NCBI GenBank assembly: GCA_017525505.1
Contig: JAFXSR010000043.1
Location: 1-51,370 of the forward strand
DNA: 51,370 nucleotides
Origin: Bacteroidales bacterium
Lineage (GTDB): Bacteria > Bacteroidota > Bacteroidia > Bacteroidales > WCHB1-69
Reading direction: 5' to 3'
The notes below the pieces were generated by a model. It made no database searches. It was not told the DNA's origin and saw nothing but the letters and a program-made list of their open reading frames with translations. Positions within the stretch are counted from its first letter, which is position 1. Every line of letters begins with the position of its first letter. Shown piece by piece: positions 24,946 through 34,135 of the stretch. Position numbers and translations under genes: made by a program.

Positions 24946-27900
24946 TTAATCAAAGAATCCCAATCCACTGATAGCACTCAACATCCGGTCCACATAGTCC
25001 CAGGTAGTGGGTGACCATTTGAAGCCCAGACGATAGAGCACTTGCGTGGTGTACGGGTTACTGACGACCACCTGTTTGACTCTCATGCCATGGGCCATAT
25101 CTTGGTATGCAAGCATGCTGGAAAGCGTTTTGGCCTTCTGTGGGTCGTTACCCGCACTCTCCATGGTGGCATTGTACTCCTCGTCCTCCACAAGTCGGAT
25201 GTCTGTACCCAAATTGTTGAATCCGCTGAGAACGTCACCGAGGAACTGCGTATGGCTGTTATAGGCATGGAATACGCAGCACTCCTTGGGTGTGGAACTT
25301 AGCAAGATGATAGCGTGCGCTGTTTCATCGATGGGCGAGAATTCCACCTTGCTTTCGTACAGGGAGTAGGGGAAGCAGCCTAGCATGTTATAGACTTTGA
25401 TGCGCCCCATGAAGGAGTTCGTGGAGAAATTGATCTGGAACTCACCATCGCTGGTACGCGCCGCCAAATTACCGACACGGATCACTTTGGCCGACAATCC
25501 ATCCTCAACAATGGATTGCAGCACAATACGTTCTGCCAAGAACTTGGAATGAACGTATTGGTTGCCGAGATATTGTCCGTCGTAAAGTCTCTGCTCGGTG
25601 AAAACGTAGTCGGGCGCCATGGTATCGTTGACATTGAGACCACTGGTACTGTAGGTGGAAATGTGCACCAAGCGTGCGCCAGTCTTCAAACAGAGGTCAA
25701 CACAGCGTTGTGCACCACCGATATTGACGTCTTCGATTTCTGTGCCTTCGCTGAAGTGTTTCACCACCGCAGCACAGTTGAACACTGTGTCAATTTTTGC
25801 CTGTACAAGAGTAGTCAAGTCGTTGGTAACATCTCCAAGCACAATGTGGAGACGTTTGCCGAACAGTTCATCGTAAGTGGATTCGAAATAGTAGAACAGC
25901 AGAGTTTTCAATCTGTGTTCAGCGGCATCCATATTCTTGTCGCGTACCAAACAGTAGATGTTCTCTGCATCCGACTGAATCAATTCTTGCAGTACGTGAA
26001 TACCAAGGTAACCTGTGGCACCGGTGAGCAGTACATTGCCCAAGGATTGGCGTTCTCCATTGCGGAAGCTATCCAATGTATTGTTACTCAGCAATTTGTT
26101 AATGCCAGAATAATCGAATTTTGTGATATCCTCATCATCGGTATCGACAACCGTACTACCCGTAACAAGTGCGGCAAGTTTTCTCGGGGTGGCATTGGCA
26201 AAGACATCGCCGTAGGCCACATGCATTCCGGCCTTATCGGCTTCGATGATGACACGGGTCACCATGAGCGAGGTGCCGCCCAAATCGAAGAAGCTGTCGT
26301 TGGCACCAATCTTGTCCATAGAGAGAACCTCGCTGAAGATGCGGCAGAACATGGCTTCCGTGTCATTGGCCGGTGCCACATATTCGCGGTCTGAGGCCTG
26401 CATAACGGGCGTGGGCAGTGCCTTGCGGTTCACCTTCTGATTCTGGTTCAGCGGAATGCTGTCAATCTGCATCGTAGAGGCAGGAATCATGTACGGAGGC
26501 TTACGTTCACCAATGAAGGCATTGAGGGCCTTGATGTCCACCTGCTGGTCACTGACGATGTAGGCGGCAATATATTTACCACCGTTCTCATACTCAAAGG
26601 CATGCACGGTGACATCTTTGATGCCCGGAAACTGACGAATCACGGCCTCCACCTCTTTCAGTTCAATGCGGAAACCGCGGATCTTTACCTGACCGTCCTT
26701 ACGACCCGCGAACTGGATGTTGCCATCAGGAAGATAACGAACAATGTCGCCGGTGCGATAGATACGGGAGAATTTCGGATCATCGCTGAACGGATTCTGA
26801 ATATAAACCTCAGCGGTTTTCTCCGGACGGTTAAGGTAACTTCTGGTGACGTGAGCACCGCTGATCCACAGCTCACCTAACGCGCCTTGCGGCAGACGGT
26901 TAAATTGTTTGTCGACGACATATAGACGTGAATTATCGAGCGGTTTGCCCACCGGAATATCCTTGAGTTCCTCGTCAACCTCATACTCTGTGATAAGGAT
27001 AGTGCCCTCCGTGGGACCGTAACCATTGTGCATTTTGAAATTCTTCGGAGGCACCAGCGAAGCCAATTTTTCACCCGCCGCAATCAAATGCAACAGTGAA
27101 TGATTGTCCATGTTGGTAGCAAACTGGTAGGCCACCTGCGTGGTCATGAACGAGTGGGTAATATGATTCTCATCGAAGTAAACATTCACTTCCGGCAAGG
27201 TCAAACGGATGTCGTCACCAATGATATAGACGCAGGCACCACAGGTCAGCGCCGGATACATATCCATCATGCAACAATCGAATCCATAGCTGGCGTAGCA
27301 AGACACATGGTGCTCGGCCTTGAGCTCGAAACGACGTTGGTACCAATGACAGAAAGCCACCAAATTACGATGCTCCAACTGGCAGCCCTTAGGCGTGCCC
27401 GTGGAACCGGAGGTATATAGCAGGATGAACAGGTCTGCCGGATTGACGGTGACATTGACAGGCTGGCTAGCCTTCGGCAAATCAAAAATATCTTTCGTCA
27501 GCAACACTTCGCCATGGTATTCGTTCACGATATCGCGCAACGATTCATCGGCGATGAGCATTTTGGCGGCAGCATCCTGAATCATGAAGTTCAGACGCTC
27601 GGCGGGATAGCTCGGGTCGAGGGGTTGGTATGCGCAACCGGCTTTCAGTACACCGAGTGCGGCGATAGGCATCCACTCGCAACGCGGAATGAGAATAGAA
27701 ACAACGTCTTCTCTTCCAAGACCTTGTGAGACAATGAGCGATGCAATGCGCTCCGTGATATCATCCACCTCGCGATAGGTGTATTTGTTGTCGTGATAGA
27801 CCACAGCCATGTTGTCGGGGGTCAGTTGCTCTTGACGGCGGAACAGCGAAACAATGGTCTGCGTGTCGTCGTAGGGCACATCCGTCTGGTTGAAACTGTC

Positions 27901-30900
27901 GAGCAAAGCGGTTTGCTCGGCATCCAGCAAAGAAACCTGTAGCAACGCCGCTTCAGGATGCTGAATGAAAGCCTTGACCGCATTGCATACCGACTGCGCC
28001 AGACTTTGCATCAGCTCGTGGCTGTAACGACCGTTGTCGTATTCGACCACCACCCCCGGTACACCTTCTTTCTCTTGGATATAGAAAGCGATACGGAACT
28101 TCGGTGCATCCAGTTCAAGAGATTCTATATCAAGTTTTTGACCATTGACTACATATTGGTTGATTACTCCCATTTGATAGGCGAACAAGATTTCGGCCGA
28201 CAAGTCGTAATCAGCGGCAATCTGCGCGAAAGGATACTTCTCGTGGATCAATGTCTCGTCAAAGTTCTGACTGGTCTCCTTCAGGAAGTCCATCACCTTC
28301 TGTTCGCCAATCCGGGCACTTAAGGCCAGAGTATTGACAAACATGCCCGTCGTGTTGCTGATGCGCAAGTCGGAACGACCGTTGCTGATGGTAACAATAC
28401 AAATCTGCTCGTTGTTGGTGAAACGCGAGAGTGCATAGAACACCGCTGCCAAGGTAAGGTGCGCAGGAGAGAGGTTGTTCTTTTTGCAGAATTCCTCCAT
28501 TGCGTTGAAGTCCATCTTGCAGAAGACTTCGCTAACAGTACCTTGCTCCACAGGATTGGTCAAGTCGGTAGGCACTTCGGTAACTCCTTCCACATTGCCC
28601 AAACGTTCATTGAAGAAATTCTTAGCCTCGATATAACTCGGTGTGTTTTCTGCAGCTTTCTCATCGGCAACGAAACTGGCATAGCTGATGGCTTCAGCCT
28701 CGATTTCCTTGCCGTTCATTAAGTCGCACAACTGGTTCAGGAACAAGTCGAAGGAACCGCCGTCGAAAATCAAATGATGCACATCAGCCAAGAGATATAC
28801 ATTTTGCTCAGTAGTCACGATTTCCATGCGGTACAAGGGTCCCTGTCTCAGGTTGAAAGGTCTTGCGAACTCTACCTTGTATTTCTCCAGTTCCGCTTCG
28901 CTTAACTGGCTCTTGGTGATGGCAAGGGCTTGATTTTTGTCAACAATCTGTACGATTTCGCCTCCTTCGCTATCAAAATGCACAAAGAACTGCGGGTGCG
29001 ACTTGATGAGGGTCTCGATAGATTTGGCAAGCAACTGCTCGTCGGTACCTTTCGGGAAACGGATAAGCGATGGGATATTATACACCGTGGAAGTGGGCTG
29101 TTTCATGCAGTCCACATAGACACCCATCTGCGCATAGGACAGCGGGGCATTCTTTAGTTGACAGTTGACAGTTGACAGTTGACAGTTGTCGGAACTTGAA
29201 GTGGTTTGAGTAGCAGTGGGAGCATTGAGCATATGGTTGAGAATCTCGTTCTCAATGCTTTGCAAAGTACCGGTTTTGGCCAGGGATTTCGAATCAAGGG
29301 TGACACCGAAACGTTTGTTAATCTGAATAGCCAACTTGATGGCCATAATAGAGGTGAGGCCTGCATAGCCCAATACTGTTGTAACGCCAAAGTCCTCGGT
29401 ATTGATGATTTTTGCAATGATGTCATGGATTTCCTGCTCCAACACATTCATCGGCACATTGCTCTCCACAACAGCTTCAGCCGCTTTCTTTTCGGGCTTC
29501 GGAAGGGCTTTCTTATTCACCTTCTGGTTTTGGTTGAGCGGAATACGGTCGATCTGCATCGTCACAGCAGGCACCATATAAGGCGGTTTCTCCTCCAGAA
29601 TGAAGTTATTCAAAGCTTCGATGTCAATCTGCTCATCTGCCACGATATAGGCCGCGATAAACTTGCCACCACCCTCTTCGTCGAAGGCTTGCACGGTGGC
29701 ATCCTTAATGCCGGGGAACTGACGGACGATGCTCTCCACCTCCTTGAGTTCGATACGGAAACCGCGAATCTTGACTTGTCCGTCTTTGCGGCCTACAAAC
29801 TGGATATTGCCGTCGGGGAGGTAACGCACGATGTCGCCAGTACGGTAGATGTGTGCATATTTCTCACTAGAATCGAAGGGGTTGTCAATATAAACCTCAG
29901 CAGTTTTCTCGGGACGGTTGAGGTAGCCACGAGTGACTTGCGGTCCTGCGACCCAAAGTTCACCCGCCACACCCACAGGCAGACGATGACCCGCTTTATC
30001 GACGATATAAAGCTTGACATTGTCCAACGCCGAGCCAATCGGAATATCCTTCATGGACTTCGTCACGTCAAAGGAGGTGATACAGACAGTACTTTCGGTA
30101 GGACCATAGAGGTTCACCAACGTGTAGTTCGTGGGCGGGGTCATGGCCGCTAACTTCTCGCCACCGGTTGACAGATAGCGCAGACAGTGGTTCTCCATGG
30201 AAGTGGCAAACTGATAGGCCACCTGCGTGGTCATGAAGGCATGGGTTATCTGCTCTTGTTCAAAATATTCGTTCAACGCCACCAAATCCAGGCGCAGTTC
30301 TTCGGGGATGATGTGGACCGTGGCACCGCACGTGAGCGCGGGATACTGGTCCATCATGTTAGCGTCGAAACCATAGCTGGCGTATGCCGTGACGCGGCAG
30401 TTGGCGTCTAATTGGTACTTATGATGATACCATTCGCAGAAAGCCACGAGATTGCGATGTTCTAACTGGCAGCCTTTCGGGGTGCCAGTGGTGCCAGAGG
30501 TGTAAAGCATGATGAAGAGTGATGAGGGTTTCGGTAGAGACGTTTCATGAAACGTCTCTACAACCGGCAATGCCGCAATATCCTTAGTTAGCAGCACTTC
30601 GCCTTGATACTCATCTACAATAGGGCGCAGTTCTTCGTCGGCAATCAGTAATTTTGCATTGGCATCCTTCATCATGAAGTTGAGACGCTCCGAAGGATAA
30701 GTCGGGTCGAGGGGTTGGTAGGCGCAGCCAGCCTTGCTCACGCCCAAGGAGGCGATGACCATCCACTCACAGCGCGGAATCAGCACAGACACGACATCCT
30801 CTTCGCCAAGACCTTTCCCGTGAATATAGGCTGCGATTCTATCGGAAATCTCATCCACCTCGCGATAGGTAATTCGTTTATTCTGATAGACCACTGCGAT

Positions 30901-32250
30901 GTTGTCGGGAGTCTTAGCCACTTGATTGCGGAACATGGAGACAATGGTCTCGTTCATATCCAACTCTTTGTCAGTCTGGTTGAAACTGTCCAACAAGGCG
31001 CGTTGGCTCTCGGTGCAGATATCGATATCGCGCAGGAGAGTTTGGCTTAGGAAGCCCTCCAAAACCGCCTCGTAACTCTCCATGAATTGCTCAACAAATG
31101 TCTCAGAATATTCGTTGGATTTGTATTCCGCTTTGATATGATATTTTTTGCCAACATAGAAAGCCATCAGATAGAACGAGACTCCCTCGTTATGTTTGCG
31201 AAGCTGAATGGCCTCCATGGGTTTGCCCATTAGTTCGGTGAAATCAAGCATGAGCCCATGCCATGCAAACATGGCGTTGGTTTGCAGGTTAAGGTCGGTC
31301 ATTATGTCGGTATAGGAATAAAGATCGTGCTTGCGACAGCCAATCATCTGTTCCTCGCCAGCTTTCATAAAATCGAGCACCGTGGTCTCTTCCGTGAACT
31401 TAGCGTAAACAGGCAGCGTCTTCACCGTCATACCGACGGAATGTTGAAATTTCGGCTCGACGCGACCGTTAAAAACTGTGGTGAACAGCGATTCCTGATC
31501 ATTGTTGTACTTGGCCAAGAGGAAGGAAAATGCCGACGTGAAGAAAGTGCTTTTTTTGATGCCATTGGTCTTGCAGAAGGCATCCACCCGATCCATTTCG
31601 ATGTTGAGGATGCGGAGTTTATAGGCATCTGTGTGTTCAGGAATTTCAAGGTCGGGCATGAGCTGGGTGAACGTGTCGCCGCAGTCGAAGTTTTGGGCAT
31701 ACCATTGTTTGCCCTCCTCGAAAGCAGGTGTTTTGCGCATCTCGGCTTCGGCAAGGGCAAATTCCTGCATCGACATCTCCTCAGGTGCGAGCTTACCCCC
31801 GTTGTAAGCCGTCTCCACATCACAAACGATAATATGGTACGAGGAACCGTCGCTGATGATATGGTGCATGTCGAAGAACCAATAGACATGCTCCGCGTCT
31901 CGCATCACCTTGGTATGAAACAATCTGCCACCATGGAGTTGGAAAGGCTCAATGAATTTTTTCTTCTCAGCCTCAAGATCCGTAAAACTTGAAACCTGAA
32001 ACTTGAAACTTGAAACCTCATCCGTGTCGATGGTCTGTAAAGGCTCTCCCTCATCACTCAGCTCAATGCGTGTAAAAAAAACGGGATGGGCCTGCACCGT
32101 CGCCTCTATGGCGCGGCACAATCGGTCGGCATCAATACTGCCGTCAAAAACATAGAGAAAAGGAAGGTTGTAGAAGACTTCATTTTCATGATGTACGCAC
32201 TCGGCATAAATACCAAGCTGCGACTGAGACAAGGGAGCGGTACTTTTCAT
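24946..32250 (-). CDS. Nonribosomal peptide synthetase 1 (C-A-T-C-A-T-R)
   Basis: A 2434-residue dimodular synthetase. Condensation domain 1 carries HHIISDG (about residue 128). Adenylation 1 has LYTSGTTGTPKG (about 582) and YRTGDIVRYLPDG. Carrier 1 has a Ser in GLTSIMAIKL (about 965). Condensation 2 has HHLIFDG (about 1158), adenylation 2 has LYTSGSTGTPKG (about 1611), carrier 2 has FFDLGGTSL (about 1993). The end is a thioester reductase: GATGYLG (about 2077) for NADPH and the YxxxK-type YVHSKF (about 2232). A dipeptide aldehyde, possibly N-acylated, would be released. Specificity codes are not standard and are left open. The ATG at 32250 starts MKSTAPLSQSQLGIY, matching NRPS 2; an upstream start at 32358 is disfavoured. 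Heptamer tracts and a palindrome lie inside the frame. Confidence 0.92.
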   Translation of the reverse strand: MKSTAPLSQSQLGIYAECVHHENEVFYNLPFLYVFDGSIDADRLCRAIEATVQAHPVFFTRIELSDEGEPLQTIDTDEVSSFKFQVSSFTDLEAEKKKFIEPFQLHGGRLFHTKVMRDAEHVYWFFDMHHIISDGSSYHIIVCDVETAYNGGKLAPEEMSMQEFALAEAEMRKTPAFEEGKQWYAQNFDCGDTFTQLMPDLEIPEHTDAYKLRILNIEMDRVDAFCKTNGIKKSTFFTSAFSFLLAKYNNDQESLFTTVFNGRVEPKFQHSVGMTVKTLPVYAKFTEETTVLDFMKAGEEQMIGCRKHDLYSYTDIMTDLNLQTNAMFAWHGLMLDFTELMGKPMEAIQLRKHNEGVSFYLMAFYVGKKYHIKAEYKSNEYSETFVEQFMESYEAVLEGFLSQTLLRDIDICTESQRALLDSFNQTDKELDMNETIVSMFRNQVAKTPDNIAVVYQNKRITYREVDEISDRIAAYIHGKGLGEEDVVSVLIPRCEWMVIASLGVSKAGCAYQPLDPTYPSERLNFMMKDANAKLLIADEELRPIVDEYQGEVLLTKDIAALPVVETFHETSLPKPSSLFIMLYTSGTTGTPKGCQLEHRNLVAFCEWYHHKYQLDANCRVTAYASYGFDANMMDQYPALTCGATVHIIPEELRLDLVALNEYFEQEQITHAFMTTQVAYQFATSMENHCLRYLSTGGEKLAAMTPPTNYTLVNLYGPTESTVCITSFDVTKSMKDIPIGSALDNVKLYIVDKAGHRLPVGVAGELWVAGPQVTRGYLNRPEKTAEVYIDNPFDSSEKYAHIYRTGDIVRYLPDGNIQFVGRKDGQVKIRGFRIELKEVESIVRQFPGIKDATVQAFDEEGGGKFIAAYIVADEQIDIEALNNFILEEKPPYMVPAVTMQIDRIPLNQNQKVNKKALPKPEKKAAEAVVESNVPMNVLEQEIHDIIAKIINTEDFGVTTVLGYAGLTSIMAIKLAIQINKRFGVTLDSKSLAKTGTLQSIENEILNHMLNAPTATQTTSSSDNCQLSTVNCQLKNAPLSYAQMGVYVDCMKQPTSTVYNIPSLIRFPKGTDEQLLAKSIETLIKSHPQFFVHFDSEGGEIVQIVDKNQALAITKSQLSEAELEKYKVEFARPFNLRQGPLYRMEIVTTEQNVYLLADVHHLIFDGGSFDLFLNQLCDLMNGKEIEAEAISYASFVADEKAAENTPSYIEAKNFFNERLGNVEGVTEVPTDLTNPVEQGTVSEVFCKMDFNAMEEFCKKNNLSPAHLTLAAVFYALSRFTNNEQICIVTISNGRSDLRISNTTGMFVNTLALSARIGEQKVMDFLKETSQNFDETLIHEKYPFAQIAADYDLSAEILFAYQMGVINQYVVNGQKLDIESLELDAPKFRIAFYIQEKEGVPGVVVEYDNGRYSHELMQSLAQSVCNAVKAFIQHPEAALLQVSLLDAEQTALLDSFNQTDVPYDDTQTIVSLFRRQEQLTPDNMAVVYHDNKYTYREVDDITERIASLIVSQGLGREDVVSILIPRCEWMPIAALGVLKAGCAYQPLDPSYPAERLNFMIQDAAAKMLIADESLRDIVNEYHGEVLLTKDIFDLPKASQPVNVTVNPADLFILLYTSGSTGTPKGCQLEHRNLVAFCHWYQRRFELKAEHHVSCYASYGFDCCMMDMYPALTCGACVYIIGDDIRLTLPEVNVYFDENHITHSFMTTQVAYQFATNMDNHSLLHLIAAGEKLASLVPPKNFKMHNGYGPTEGTILITEYEVDEELKDIPVGKPLDNSRLYVVDKQFNRLPQGALGELWISGAHVTRSYLNRPEKTAEVYIQNPFSDDPKFSRIYRTGDIVRYLPDGNIQFAGRKDGQVKIRGFRIELKEVEAVIRQFPGIKDVTVHAFEYENGGKYIAAYIVSDQQVDIKALNAFIGERKPPYMIPASTMQIDSIPLNQNQKVNRKALPTPVMQASDREYVAPANDTEAMFCRIFSEVLSMDKIGANDSFFDLGGTSLMVTRVIIEADKAGMHVAYGDVFANATPRKLAALVTGSTVVDTDDEDITKFDYSGINKLLSNNTLDSFRNGERQSLGNVLLTGATGYLGIHVLQELIQSDAENIYCLVRDKNMDAAEHRLKTLLFYYFESTYDELFGKRLHIVLGDVTNDLTTLVQAKIDTVFNCAAVVKHFSEGTEIEDVNIGGAQRCVDLCLKTGARLVHISTYSTSGLNVNDTMAPDYVFTEQRLYDGQYLGNQYVHSKFLAERIVLQSIVEDGLSAKVIRVGNLAARTSDGEFQINFSTNSFMGRIKVYNMLGCFPYSLYESKVEFSPIDETAHAIILLSSTPKECCVFHAYNSHTQFLGDVLSGFNNLGTDIRLVEDEEYNATMESAGNDPQKAKTLSSMLAYQDMAHGMRVKQVVVSNPYTTQVLYRLGFKWSPTTWDYVDRMLSAISGLGFFD
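29157..29188. repeat. In-frame heptamer tract, carrier 1-condensation 2 linker of NRPS 1
   Basis: Four exact GTTGACA units and a partial fifth, 32 bases. On the coding strand they read CQLSTVN in the linker between the first carrier and the second condensation domain. Confidence 0.95.
30534..30561. repeat. Perfect 28-base palindrome inside adenylation domain 1 of NRPS 1
   Basis: GTAGAGACGTTTCA is followed directly by its exact complement TGAAACGTCTCTAC. It encodes VETFHETSL in the loop just before the LYTSG motif. From memory, GTAGAGACGTT-type palindromes are dispersed elsewhere in bacteria. Confidence 0.9.
31985..32018. repeat. In-frame heptamer tract, condensation domain 1 of NRPS 1
   Basis: Units of the form GAAACYT repeat about four and a half times and are read as EVSSFKFQVSSF. 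The two half-repeats SSFKFQVSSF are visible in the protein. Confidence 0.9.
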
Positions 32251-32338
32251 ATCATGATTTGTTTTTATATTTTGAACGATTTTTTTTTCCATCAAACTGA
32301 TATCAGAGACCTTAGAACTTTCAGCGCTTAATTCTTTT

Positions 32339-33724
32339 TTACCGTTTTTTCTTATCATACCAAGTGGTAGTGAAAAAGGTCGGGGTGACGGTCAGCATCG
32401 CCCAAGCCCAGTGAAGCATACGTTTATCGGAGACACGCTGGAGTATCTCCATCGTCTTTGTACCATACATAAAAGTATAACCGGCACTCACTGTGACAAA
32501 ATTTGCGAAAGTATAGCCAATATTGAGTTCTGCCTCATGGCCCAGGGCTTTCTTCAGCTTCCCTTCTCTACCATAGCTAAGATCAGCGGAAATGGCGTAA
32601 AAGTGGTAAGCGGCATTGATTTTCAATCCCCGGACCGGAATGACGTTACCGCCAACATACAGGTTCTGCAAACCGGGAGAGAAATTGTGCACATAACTGT
32701 CCATGTAGAAAAATTCCATGGCGCCATAAAATTCGTGATGAGAGCCGAACAAAGGGGTAAAACCTTTGGCTTCCTTATGGTAAATAAGACCCAAACCGCC
32801 CTTAACGGGAACCGGGAAGTTATCACCACTCAGATAATCATAGCCGGCATAGAGGTTGTAGATTTCGCTGGGAGTGACTTTGACCTTCGCACTTCCCATG
32901 AATGCGTTCAACTTCATACCGTGCTCCTCTTTGCCCATCTGGTAGTAGAAAGAACCTTCCAAAGAAACTATGCTGGGATTTATCGTCACGTAGGTACCGA
33001 ACAACTGCTGATAGAAAGTTTTATTGGGCTGATCACTTCTTTGGCTCTGCACCCCGATATTCATGCCGATCACAGAAAAACCGAACACAGATTTCGGTGT
33101 TTCATAGTGATACCACAGGGTTTGCATAGTCTTGTACGGCTGTAATCCGCCGTCATAATAAGTAGTGCCTTCATCAACGTTTTCCGGATTTTGGTTATAG
33201 GCAAGCAAAACATGTAACTTATGACCGTGTCCTTCATAGCCGAATTTCAATGCGTCATGGGTGGGAGCTGTCATAGACCAGTCATCATAACCCAAAATAC
33301 GCTCATCATCGTATTCAAAAACCTGGCGGCCGATTTTACCGAAGACCCCGGACTTGTGTTTCATGCACAACCAGCCTTCCGACAGGCTCAAGGTGCCGCC
33401 GGCCTGTCCCCAAACCCCTGAGAATTGGGGTGAAAGTCTTATTTCCAACCAGTCGTCACGTTTATATCCCAAATTGAGCCGGTATTGACCCATGATGAAA
33501 TGAGCCTTGCCCACTTTTTCTTCTTCCGCCTTGGGGTCGAACCCTCCGATACGAAGTTCCCAACGGGTGTTCAACTTGGCATCAATAGAAAACTCGTTTT
33601 TTCCTTTAGTCTCTTTGTTTTCTTCGTTCTTCTCGTTTGCCTCTTGCGCCCGCAAACCTAAGGGCAACAGCAAACCGGCAAACAAACAGATTCCGAAGAG
33701 GAATTGTTTTGTGTAAATTTTCAT
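32339..33724 (-). CDS. Outer membrane beta-barrel protein, alginate-export type
   Basis: A 461-residue protein with a signal peptide (MKIYTKQFLFGICLFAGLLL, cut after LRAQ), then a short charged linker and a barrel of many amphipathic strands. The segments GKIGRQVFEYDDERILGYDDW, here cut to show GRQVFEYDDERILG, and LGHEAELNIGYTF with the terminal aromatic pattern are like the alginate-export family (PF13372), which in Bacteroidetes is used for many substrates. It lies between the STAS gene (stop 33740) and NRPS 1 (88 bases to its ATG) on the same strand, so it may serve as the outer membrane exit for the NRPS product. That role is inference. Start at ATG 33724; an ATG at 33733 is also open. 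Confidence 0.78.
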   Translation of the reverse strand: MKIYTKQFLFGICLFAGLLLPLGLRAQEANEKNEENKETKGKNEFSIDAKLNTRWELRIGGFDPKAEEEKVGKAHFIMGQYRLNLGYKRDDWLEIRLSPQFSGVWGQAGGTLSLSEGWLCMKHKSGVFGKIGRQVFEYDDERILGYDDWSMTAPTHDALKFGYEGHGHKLHVLLAYNQNPENVDEGTTYYDGGLQPYKTMQTLWYHYETPKSVFGFSVIGMNIGVQSQRSDQPNKTFYQQLFGTYVTINPSIVSLEGSFYYQMGKEEHGMKLNAFMGSAKVKVTPSEIYNLYAGYDYLSGDNFPVPVKGGLGLIYHKEAKGFTPLFGSHHEFYGAMEFFYMDSYVHNFSPGLQNLYVGGNVIPVRGLKINAAYHFYAISADLSYGREGKLKKALGHEAELNIGYTFANFVTVSAGYTFMYGTKTMEILQRVSDKRMLHWAWAMLTVTPTFFTTTWYDKKKR

Positions 33725-33739
33725 TATAATCAATCCTTT

Positions 33740-34042
33740 TTATAAAATTTCGAAAATATCATCCAGTTTGGTCATTTTGAAGACCTGTTTCACGTCATCA
33801 TTGACGTTACGAAGGCACATCTTACCGCCCTTAGCCACCGTTTCCTTGCGGATTTTTATAAAAATACGGAGTCCTGAACTGCTGATAAAAGGCATTTTCT
33901 CGCAGTCGAGAATAAGGGTCTTGTCCGCGTTTTGCATCAGGGGTTCAATAGTTTCCGAAATCTGTTGTGCGGCCACTGTGTCCAAACGGCCATCGAATGT
34001 GGCAATAAGCTGGTTGCCTTCTTCTGTAATAGTAATATTCAT
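33740..34042 (-). CDS. STAS-domain anti-sigma factor antagonist
   Basis: A 100-residue single STAS domain (SpoIIAA/RsbV type). The phosphorylation-site loop reads MPFISSSGLRIF; by comparison with SpoIIAA, the site is Ser55. The protein would bind an anti-sigma kinase of the RsbW type when dephosphorylated. It follows the SpoIIE-type gene by 93 bases and is followed by the outer membrane protein gene. The usual sigma factor partner is not in the window. Confidence 0.9.
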   Translation of the reverse strand: MNITITEEGNQLIATFDGRLDTVAAQQISETIEPLMQNADKTLILDCEKMPFISSSGLRIFIKIRKETVAKGGKMCLRNVNDDVKQVFKMTKLDDIFEIL

Positions 34043-34135
34043 AGTTTATTGTTTTTTTTGTTCTGATTTTGATTACAAGCTGAAAAACAAGCTGCAAAGA
34101 TAAAAAATTATCTTAACTCCATACTTGGGCAATAG

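Noticed and set aside
29157..29188. CRISPR-like array from the repeated GTTGACA units
   Set aside because: The units are seven bases with no spacers between them, lie in frame within a coding region, and no cas genes are near.
25516..31992. Long plus-strand ORFs across NRPS 1 (for example 29206-30153)
   Set aside because: They are shadows in a GC-balanced coding region and share no known family; the minus-strand NRPS motifs are unmistakable.
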